DNA from: Sideroxydans sp.
Lineage (GTDB): Bacteria > Pseudomonadota > Gammaproteobacteria > Burkholderiales > Gallionellaceae
NCBI GenBank assembly: GCA_030823965.1
Contig: JAVBYP010000216.1
Coordinates: 1 to 6,652 of the forward strand
Direction of reading: 5' to 3'
DNA length: 6,652 bases
The notes beneath the pieces are model-generated. The model saw only the letters and a list, made by a program, of their open reading frames with translations, was not told the origin of the DNA and made no database searches. How positions within the stretch are numbered: the first letter of the stretch is position 1; each line of letters begins with the position of its first letter. A program made the position numbers and the translations under genes. Positions 1 through 4,981 of this stretch are shown one piece after another.

Positions 1-353
1 GATTCTTGTTCCACCGTGCCGAGTACCGAGCAACCCGTGCGCATCACATCCATCGGGTGTGCGTTGGCTGGCAGTGCTTCCAGTGCTTGCTTCACCGCTG
101 CGGGTAGGTCGCGCAATGTCTTCAGCTTGGCCTTGTAGGCTTTGAGTTGAGCGGCAGTCGGTAGCGTGCCGTGGATCAGCAGGTGAGCGATCTCTTCGAA
201 CTCCGCCTTCTCGGCGAAGTCGAGGATGTCATAGCCGCGATAGTGCAGGTCGTTGCCCGTGCGTCCGACGGTACACACCGCCGTGTTGCCCGCGACGGTG
301 CCGGATAGTGCGACAGATTTCTTGGGCTTCGGTAATGTCGTTTCTTCTGCCAT
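1..353 (-). CDS. prpC: 2-methylcitrate synthase, N-terminal part (cut by window edge)
   Basis: PrpC condenses propionyl-CoA with oxaloacetate to 2-methylcitrate, the entry step of the cytosolic methylcitrate cycle. Only the first 117 codons are here; the gene runs off the left edge. The translation begins MAEETTLPKPKKSVALSG and continues through VCTVGRTGNDLHYRGYDI, a block I recognise as typical of PrpC proteins such as that of E. coli, followed by EEIAHLLIHG and HPMDVMRTG, also conserved in PrpC. The PKKSVALSG start separates it from the housekeeping citrate synthase GltA, which has a longer beta-rich N-terminus. The catalytic His and Asp of citrate synthases lie beyond the edge. The start is supported by a strong Shine-Dalgarno (AGGGAGAG on the minus strand, 358-365), 4 nt upstream of the ATG. 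It lies downstream of prpB on the same strand, after a gap of about 150 bp with an inverted repeat, and is probably in the same operon. Identity is sure at family level; synthase specificity is inferred from sequence resemblance and from the prpB neighbour. Confidence 0.95.
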   Translation of the reverse strand, partial: MAEETTLPKPKKSVALSGTVAGNTAVCTVGRTGNDLHYRGYDILDFAEKAEFEEIAHLLIHGTLPTAAQLKAYKAKLKTLRDLPAAVKQALEALPANAHPMDVMRTGCSVLGTVEQE

Positions 354-394
354 GGTTCTCTCCCTAATTGAAGAATTTCAAAATCAAAAAATGG

Positions 395-495
395 GTCCAC
401 GAAAAACACGAAAGGCACGAAATAGAAACCAACCACTAACACTTGAACTTTTTTGATTTTGATTTTTGTTCGTGCTTTTCGTGTCTTTCGTGGAC
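395..495. repeat. Imperfect inverted repeat, 27-bp arms, 9-bp-periodic CACGAAA units
   Basis: Left arm 395-421 and right arm 469-495 are reverse complements at 25 of 27 positions, separated by a 47-nt A/T-rich spacer. Each arm contains three CACGAAA units (or the complement TTTCGTG) spaced exactly 9 bp apart: 398-404, 407-413 and 416-422 on the left; 468-474 (one base off), 477-483 and 486-492 on the right. The element sits in the prpB-prpC gap, starting 6 nt after the prpB stop. In the operon transcript it could fold into a long hairpin; one of the two mismatches becomes a G-U pair. It is followed after a few bases by a run of six U (complement of 386-391). It could be a transcript-stabilising or attenuating hairpin, or a dispersed intergenic repeat. 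I have an impression that similar CACGAAA-rich elements occur between genes in varied bacteria, but cannot verify that here. Confidence 0.85.
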
Positions 496-501
496 AAGGT
501 T

Positions 502-1386
502 TTATTCACTTCCTTTTTCAGCGAACAAGCGATCGAGTTGTTGCTCGAACTCGTGATAGCCGAGATAGTCGTAAAGCTCCATGCGTGTCTGCATCGTGGG
601 CACCACGTTCTGCTGTGTGCCGTCGGCGAGGATGTGTTGATACACGTTCAGCGCCGCTTTGCTCATGGCGCGATAGGCGGAGAGGGGATACAGCACCAAC
701 TGCACGCCCACACCAGACAACTCTTGTGTGGTGAATAACGGTGTCGCACCGAACTCGGTGATGTTCGCCAACACAGGCACGTTCACCGCCTTGGTGAATT
801 CTTTGTATTGCTCTAGCTTGGTCATCGCCTCGGGGAAGATCATGTCCGCACCGGCTTCCACGCAGGCTTGCGCACGGTCGATGGCGGACTGCATGCCTTC
901 CACCGCCAACGCATCGGTACGTGCCATGATGACGAAGCTGCTGTCCACACGCGCATCCACCGCTGCCTTCACGCGGTCCACCATCTCGCTCTGACTCACG
1001 ATGGCTTTGTTAGGACGGTGACCGCAACGCTTCTGCATCACTTGGTCTTCGATGTGGAAACCGGCCGCACCCGCTTGCGCCACTTCACGGGTCGCACGCG
1101 CGATGTTGAATGCGCCACCCCAGCCTGTGTCCACATCCACCAGCAGCGGCAGATCACTTGCAGCAGTGATGCGGCGCGTGTCTTCGCACACGTCATGCAA
1201 AGTGGTGATGCCGAGATCGGGGATGCCCAATGAAGAAGCTGCCACGCCGCCACCCGAAAGGTACAGCGCCTTATGGCCGCTCTTCTGCGCAAGGATGGCG
1301 CAGTAGGCGGTGACGGCACCGACAACTTGTAGTGGGGAATTGTCTTTCACTGCTTGGCGCAGTTTGTTGCCTGGTGAATTGCTCAT
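502..1386 (-). CDS. prpB: 2-methylisocitrate lyase
   Basis: PrpB splits 2-methylisocitrate into pyruvate and succinate, the last step of the methylcitrate cycle, in the cytosol and with Mg2+. The 294-residue product has the usual length (E. coli PrpB is 296). It shows the isocitrate-lyase/PEP-mutase superfamily signature K119-R-C-G-H123 with catalytic Cys121. Metal- and substrate-site residues lie in [11 protein letters not shown] (Asp84, Asp86), with SGGGVAAS at 44-51 and HIEDQ at 111-115. The C-terminus ([17 protein letters not shown]) is typical of PrpB and argues against a true isocitrate lyase, which is much longer. The ATG overlaps the stop of the upstream GntR regulator by 4 bp (ATGA on the minus strand, 1383-1386), and a GAGGAG Shine-Dalgarno (1395-1400) lies 8 nt upstream, so the two genes are translationally coupled. 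prpC follows downstream after the inverted repeat. No defects are seen. Confidence 0.97.
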   Translation of the reverse strand: MSNSPGNKLRQAVKDNSPLQVVGAVTAYCAILAQKSGHKALYLSGGGVAASSLGIPDLGITTLHDVCEDTRRITAASDLPLLVDVDTGWGGAFNIARATREVAQAGAAGFHIEDQVMQKRCGHRPNKAIVSQSEMVDRVKAAVDARVDSSFVIMARTDALAVEGMQSAIDRAQACVEAGADMIFPEAMTKLEQYKEFTKAVNVPVLANITEFGATPLFTTQELSGVGVQLVLYPLSAYRAMSKAALNVYQHILADGTQQNVVPTMQTRMELYDYLGYHEFEQQLDRLFAEKGSE

Positions 1387-2069
1387 GCTGCAGACTCCTC
1401 TTCTTCTTTATCGATCATTTCGCTGATGCTCTTCCATGCGCCGTGGATGTGGCGACGCATGAGTAGCTCGGCCAGTTCGCCGTCGCGTTGTTCCAATGCG
1501 GCGACGATCTGGCGGTGTTGTTGCAATGCTGGTTTGGTGCGGGCGGCTTTGCGGCTGGTGCGATAACGGCACATGCGCAGGAGTTGGTATTGCTCGCTGC
1601 CGAGCATGTCCATCAGCATCTGGTTGCGGCTGCCGCGTGCGATCTGGAAATGGAAATCGAGGTCGCCCTCGCTTTGTGAATAGACTTTGCCGCCGACTTT
1701 CTTGATCTGCTCTTCGTGGTTGTCGAGCAGCTTGCTCAATTTGGCGATCTCTTCATCGGTCATCTGCGTGGCGGCGAGGCGGCAGGCCATGCCTTCCAAT
1801 GCTTCGCGTACACCATAGATATCAGAGAGAGTCTTGCGATCTAGCACCACTACACGGGCGCCAGCATTGGGAATACGTTTGACGAGGCGCATGCCTTCGA
1901 GATGTCGCAGGGCTTCGCGCAGTGGGCCGCGCCCCATACCGAAGCGTTCTGCCAACTCGGCTTCGTTCAGCTTCTGGCCCTGCGCCAGCTCGCCAGTGAC
2001 GATGCTATGCGCCAGACGATGCGCTGCAACGTCTGCAAGGGTGCCTTGTTCTGGAACTTGGATCAGCAT
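1383..2069 (-). CDS. GntR-family (FadR/FCD-type) regulator of the methylcitrate operon
   Basis: A 228-residue DNA-binding regulator. Residues about 10-76 form a GntR winged helix-turn-helix ([26 protein letters not shown], then the wing around [12 protein letters not shown]). Residues about 80-215 form an all-helical FCD ligand-binding domain. The FCD metal-site residues are visible as Asp136 and His140 in GDLDFH, His185 in LQQHRQI and His207 in MRRHIH, so the effector is probably an organic acid bound through a metal. The gene is first in an operon with prpB (4-bp overlap) and prpC, so it most likely represses the operon and is relieved by a methylcitrate-cycle intermediate. Proteobacterial GntR regulators of propionate genes have been called PrpQ, but I do not assign that symbol from sequence alone. 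A GGAGTGG Shine-Dalgarno (2074-2080) precedes the ATG. A 14-bp palindrome lies just upstream of that and a related one at 2143-2156, consistent with autoregulation. The C-terminal tail is rich in Glu. Confidence 0.92.
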   Translation of the reverse strand: MLIQVPEQGTLADVAAHRLAHSIVTGELAQGQKLNEAELAERFGMGRGPLREALRHLEGMRLVKRIPNAGARVVVLDRKTLSDIYGVREALEGMACRLAATQMTDEEIAKLSKLLDNHEEQIKKVGGKVYSQSEGDLDFHFQIARGSRNQMLMDMLGSEQYQLLRMCRYRTSRKAARTKPALQQHRQIVAALEQRDGELAELLMRRHIHGAWKSISEMIDKEEEESAA

Positions 2070-2080
2070 CTGCCCACTCC

Positions 2081-2094
2081 GATTGTCGACAATC
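2081..2094. promoter_or_regulatory. Candidate GntR operator 1 (perfect 14-bp palindrome)
   Basis: GATTGTCGACAATC is a perfect palindrome ending 12 bp upstream of the regulator's ATG, directly next to its Shine-Dalgarno and covering the expected transcription start. Its core GTCGAC recurs at 2143-2156, and I saw no other GTCGAC in the window. FadR-type GntR proteins bind short palindromes of this kind, so I infer that it is an operator for the adjacent regulator. The palindrome is seen; binding is inferred. Confidence 0.7.
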
Positions 2095-2101
2095 TAGGCG
2101 A

Positions 2102-2132
2102 ATCCTAGCACTATAAATCGAAAATGTGGCAA
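2102..2132 (-). promoter_or_regulatory. Tentative sigma70 promoter of the regulator-prpB-prpC operon
   Basis: On the minus strand, TTGCCA (2132-2127, five of six matches to TTGACA) is followed after 19 bp by TAGGAT (2107-2102), which is preceded by TGC, giving an extended -10. Transcription would start near 2095, at the edge of the palindrome at 2081-2094. A second -10-like hexamer, TATAGT (2115-2110), lacks a -35 at good distance. The spacer is longer than ideal, so this is a plausible but unproven promoter. Confidence 0.4.
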
Positions 2133-2142
2133 GTAATTTTGA

Positions 2143-2156
2143 TTATGTCGACAAAG
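2143..2156. promoter_or_regulatory. Candidate GntR operator 2 (degenerate copy of the palindrome)
   Basis: This site shares the nine bases TGTCGACAA with operator 1, and its perfect palindromic core TGTCGACA lies at 2146-2153. Its centre is 62 bp from that of operator 1, close to six helical turns, so both would face the same side of the DNA. It lies just upstream of the tentative operon -35 and also within the upstream region of the divergent plus-strand gene, so one regulator could influence both directions. Confidence 0.55.
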
Positions 2157-2280
2157 ATGTATGTGAATTCATGTTTTTGGTGTCACTTGGTAACGATGGG
2201 AAGGTCGCTCTGTCGCAGCTGTGAAAGGGGAGTAAGCGGCTGAGCATCTGATGCAGTAACATCGTGATGGCAGTACCTGA

Positions 2281-2285
2281 AAGGA
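2281..2285 (+). promoter_or_regulatory. Ribosome binding site favouring a GTG start at 2291
   Basis: AAGGA lies 5 nt before the in-frame GTG at 2291. The upstream ATG at 2264 has no purine-rich site before it, and the ATG pair at 2309/2312 has only a weak GGTG. This decides the start chosen for the thiol-redox gene, although 2309 or 2312 cannot be excluded. Confidence 0.5.
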
Positions 2286-2290
2286 TATTC

Positions 2291-3520
2291 GTGGTCAGAC
2301 CGGTGACGATGATGAAGGCATTTTTCAAGACACTTCTTGGCAACGGGCAATGGTTTCTATTGCTGGGTATGCTGTTCGGCAGCGCCGCACTCGCGGCGGA
2401 TAAGATTCCTGCCCCCGCCGACATCGAAGTGTTCGCGCGTGAAGGCTGTCCGCATTGCGCCCAAGCCGAAGAATTTCTGCATAGGCTGCAGCAGGAGAAG
2501 CGCGAGTTGCGCATTGTGATCCGCGATGTGAGCAGTGAGCATGCAGCACTAGAACGCTTGCAGCAGATCGCCACCCAATACGACGTGCAGCCGCGCGTGC
2601 CAGCATTCCTTATCGGCGGTAAATTCATCGTTGGCTATTCCGAGGAAGCTTCAACCGACAAACTCATCCGCGACGCACTCGTGCGCAAAAGCGAGCAGGA
2701 CAGACAAGCAACATCCGCCGCAGCAGGTTGCGCAATTGAAGAGAAACTGAGTTGCGGGCCTGACACACCGCATCCTGTACCTCAGCCTGAGACGTTCGCT
2801 ATCGACTTTCTCGGCCACAGTCTATCGCTCGACCAGATCGGCCTACCGCTGTTTACGTTGGCGATGGGATTGCTAGACGGTTTCAATCCCTGTTCGATGT
2901 GGGTGCTGATCTTGATGATCTCGCTACTGGCCCCCTTGAACGACCGGCCGCGCATGTTCGCCATCGCCGGTACTTTCATACTGGTGCAAGGCATCGCCTA
3001 TTTCCTGTTCATGGCGGCGTGGCTAAATCTGTTCCTGCTGATCGGTCTTTCGCGCCTCTCCGAGATCGTCATCGCATCTCTGGCGCTGTTGGCAGGTGCG
3101 CTCAACCTCAAGGATTCACGCGGACTTGGTGGCGGAATTTCGCTGTCCATCCCGACCAGCGCCAAGCCCGGAATCTATGCGCGCATGCGCAAGGTGCTGC
3201 AGGCAGAGGATTTGGTCGCCGCGCTGATAGGCACCGTACTGCTGGGCATGCTGGTGCAGATCATCGAACTACTATGCACATCAGGCTTCCCGGCGCTGTT
3301 CACGCGCATACTGACGTTACGCCAACTGGATAGTCTGAGTTACTACGGCTATCTGTTGCTTTACGATCTGGCGTATATGCTAGATGACGTGATCATTCTG
3401 GCTATCGGCATCATCACGCTCAGCCAGCGCAGATTGCAAGAGAAGGAAGGACGCTGGCTCAAGTTCGTCAGCGGTCTGGTGATGGTGGGTCTCGGTATCT
3501 ATCTGTTGCTGCCGCACTGA
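2291..3520 (+). CDS. Exported glutaredoxin-like domain fused to DsbD/CcdA-type membrane thiol-redox domain
   Basis: A predicted thiol:disulfide protein of 409 residues from the GTG start. It opens with a signal peptide or signal anchor (KAFFKTLLGNGQW, then the hydrophobic FLLLGMLFGSAALA, possible cleavage before ADK). Residues about 43-130 form a glutaredoxin/thioredoxin-like domain with active site C53-P-H-C56, a VP turn at 103-104 matching the family's cis-proline, and FLIGGKFIVGY. A linker with two more cysteines (147 and 155) follows. Residues about 183-409 hold about six hydrophobic helices of DsbD/CcdA type, with NPC (Cys201) in the first and ELLCTSGFP (Cys329) in the fourth, the positions of the redox cysteine pair in DsbD and CcdA. 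By family knowledge, such proteins pass electrons from cytoplasmic thioredoxin across the membrane; here the fused domain would be the periplasmic acceptor. The target (disulfide reduction, cytochrome c maturation or metal handling) cannot be told. The longest reading frame begins at ATG 2264. The gene points toward the MEMO1 cassette 107 bp downstream and may share its transcript. Confidence 0.85.
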   Translation: MVRPVTMMKAFFKTLLGNGQWFLLLGMLFGSAALAADKIPAPADIEVFAREGCPHCAQAEEFLHRLQQEKRELRIVIRDVSSEHAALERLQQIATQYDVQPRVPAFLIGGKFIVGYSEEASTDKLIRDALVRKSEQDRQATSAAAGCAIEEKLSCGPDTPHPVPQPETFAIDFLGHSLSLDQIGLPLFTLAMGLLDGFNPCSMWVLILMISLLAPLNDRPRMFAIAGTFILVQGIAYFLFMAAWLNLFLLIGLSRLSEIVIASLALLAGALNLKDSRGLGGGISLSIPTSAKPGIYARMRKVLQAEDLVAALIGTVLLGMLVQIIELLCTSGFPALFTRILTLRQLDSLSYYGYLLLYDLAYMLDDVIILAIGIITLSQRRLQEKEGRWLKFVSGLVMVGLGIYLLLPH

Positions 3521-3627
3521 AAATCGTCACTTTGTGATTGGCGGATAAGCCGTTGTTGCCGACTATTCAGATTTCCTATTGATTCACCAGCATTCGTCAC
3601 CATATTCATCGCAGAAGGGAGATCGTC
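3521..3627 (+). other. Intergenic gap before the MEMO1 cassette, no clear promoter or terminator
   Basis: These 107 bp contain no convincing hairpin with a T-run and only poor promoter-like pairs, for example TTGTTG at 3553 and TATTGA at 3577. The only clear element is the Shine-Dalgarno GAAGGGAG (3613-3620) before the ATG at 3628. Read-through from the upstream thiol-redox gene is therefore possible. Confidence 0.5.
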
Positions 3628-4434
3628 ATGACTACCGTTCGCGCACCCGCAGTCGCAGGCCAGTTCTACCCCGCTGAACCCGTGCAGATTGCACAGCATG
3701 TGCAACGATTGCTGGCCGAGGCGCGCCCTCACGATCTGGTTGCCAAGGCGCTGATCGTGCCGCATGCCGGGTATATCTATTCAGGTGCCATCGCAGCCTC
3801 GGCTTACGCCTCCCTCATCCCTTTCGCAGCGCGTATCCGGCGCGTGGTGTTGCTAGGGCCGACGCATCGTGTCGCGGTGCGCGGTTTGGCGTTGTCCGGA
3901 GTGGAGGCTTTCGATACGCCGCTGGGGCGGGTCTTGCTGGACACGGAAGCGGCGCAGGCCATCACCCATTTGCCGCAAGTCATCGTCAGTGCGCAGGCGC
4001 ACGAATTGGAACATTCGCTGGAGGTTCAATTGCCGTTCCTGCAAAGCGTGTTGCACGATTTCACTTTGCTGCCCTTGGCTGTCGGCATGGCGACGCCGGA
4101 AGAGGTGGCCGAGGTGCTCGAAGCAGTGTGGGGCGGCGACGAGACGTTGATCGTCATCAGCTCCGATCTCTCACACTTTTTGCCTTACGCTGTCGCACAA
4201 CTCGCGGATATCGAGACGGTGCGCTCCATCTTGAAGTTGCATCAACCATTGACACATGAGCAAGCCTGCGGCGGCACGCCCATCAACGGTCTGATCATTG
4301 CGGCACGCCAGCATCACCTCACGCCGCATCTGCTCGATCTGCGCAACTCGGGCGATACCGCAGGCAGCAAGGACAGGGTGGTCGGCTATAGCGCCTTCGC
4401 CTTCACTCAGGAGCAACGACATGCTCGACACTGA
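3628..4434 (+). CDS. AmmeMemoRadiSam system protein B (MEMO1 family)
   Basis: A 268-residue protein of the MEMO1 family, a fold related to non-haem-iron extradiol dioxygenases (LigB-like). The start RAPAVAGQFYPAEP is the classic MEMO opening. Further blocks are VPHAGYIYSG (His46), LLGPTH (His80), LEHSLEVQLPFLQ (127-139), SSDLSHF (178-184) and Cys214 in EQACGGTPI. His46, His80 and Cys214 match the residues reported to bind metal in human MEMO1 (His49, His81, Cys244), so a metal centre is likely. No reaction is established for the bacterial family. It is probably cytosolic, as no signal peptide is visible. A good Shine-Dalgarno (GAAGGGAG, 7 nt upstream of the ATG) supports the start. The stop overlaps the start of the AMMECR1 gene by 14 bp, and the radical SAM gene follows, which defines the three-gene cassette. 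Length and motifs look complete. Family assignment is near certain; function is unknown. Confidence 0.95.
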   Translation: MTTVRAPAVAGQFYPAEPVQIAQHVQRLLAEARPHDLVAKALIVPHAGYIYSGAIAASAYASLIPFAARIRRVVLLGPTHRVAVRGLALSGVEAFDTPLGRVLLDTEAAQAITHLPQVIVSAQAHELEHSLEVQLPFLQSVLHDFTLLPLAVGMATPEEVAEVLEAVWGGDETLIVISSDLSHFLPYAVAQLADIETVRSILKLHQPLTHEQACGGTPINGLIIAARQHHLTPHLLDLRNSGDTAGSKDRVVGYSAFAFTQEQRHARH

Positions 4435-4981
4435 TCAAGGAAAGACATTGTTGCAAATGGCTCGCGCGGCCATCGCCAAAGTACTCGGTCTTGATTCGCA
4501 CGAGCTGCCGCGTAGCGATTGGCTGGAAAAGCCGGGGGCGACCTTCGTCACGTTGACGCTGCACGGTCAATTGCGCGGCTGCATCGGCAGCTTGGAAGCG
4601 CATCGCCCACTCATTGATGATGTGCGTCAGAATGCCGTCGCAGCGGCCTTGCGCGATCCGCGTTTCCCACCGCTCAGCAAAGCTGAGTTCGCCGAGGTGG
4701 TGGTCGAGGTGTCGCTGCTCAGTGCGTCAGAGTCGATCAGCTTCCGCGACGAAGCGGATGCCCTAGCACAACTGCATCCCAGTCGGGATGGGGTGATCCT
4801 TGAATACGGTGCGCATCGAGCGACCTTTCTGCCGCAAGTGTGGGCACAGCTACCTGACCCGCGAACATTCATCGCGCATCTGAAGAACAAAGCAGGTCTA
4901 CCGGATGGATTCTGGTCCGACGAAATCAGATTGTCGCGTTACACCGTGCAAAAATGGAGCGAGGGGAAACACCATGGATGA
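4421..4981 (+). CDS. AmmeMemoRadiSam system protein A (AMMECR1 domain)
   Basis: A 186-residue single-domain AMMECR1 protein, the bacterial and archaeal relative of the human protein AMMECR1. The hallmark LRGCIG lies at 51-56, within FVTLTLHGQLRGCIGSLEA, followed by PLIDDVRQNAVAAALRDPRFPPL (63-85). Further family features are VEVSLLS (96-102), DGVILEYGAHRATFLPQVW (123-141) and a C-terminal FWSDEIRLSRYTVQKW (164-179). The conserved Cys54 and Arg52 of LRGCIG have been proposed as an active or binding site, but the biochemical role is unknown. The ATG at 4421 is chosen over earlier in-frame starts because of the Shine-Dalgarno CAGGAG (4408-4413) and because family proteins begin close to here; the earlier frame only shadows the MEMO gene. 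It overlaps the MEMO gene by 14 bp and the radical SAM gene by 8 bp, so translation is probably coupled and the three products made together. Confidence 0.94.
   Translation: MLDTDQGKTLLQMARAAIAKVLGLDSHELPRSDWLEKPGATFVTLTLHGQLRGCIGSLEAHRPLIDDVRQNAVAAALRDPRFPPLSKAEFAEVVVEVSLLSASESISFRDEADALAQLHPSRDGVILEYGAHRATFLPQVWAQLPDPRTFIAHLKNKAGLPDGFWSDEIRLSRYTVQKWSEGKHHG

Noticed and set aside
453..738. Two short plus-strand open frames at 453-734 and 466-738
   Set aside because: They are shadows of the 3' end of prpB and of the inverted repeat; nothing in the products resembles a protein family.
2094..2108. Small dyad CTAGG-5 nt-CCTAG as a possible terminator or operator
   Set aside because: The stem is only 5 bp with no T-run, and it coincides with the -10 region; it is probably incidental.
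2143..2628. A 161-codon minus-strand open frame across the divergent region
   Set aside because: It overlaps the signal peptide and CPHC domain of the redox gene, has no recognisable motif and no ribosome site, and runs through the candidate operator.
4298..4420. Longer N-terminus for the AMMECR1 protein starting at 4298
   Set aside because: The extra 41 residues are Arg/Ser/Ala-rich frame-shadow sequence of the MEMO gene, and the ATG at 4421 has a good Shine-Dalgarno and fits the family length.
4905..4973. Longer N-terminus for the radical SAM protein starting at 4905
   Set aside because: It overlaps the conserved C-terminus of the AMMECR1 protein out of frame. The ATG at 4974 has GAGGGG upstream and starts close to the conserved Trp/Cys region.
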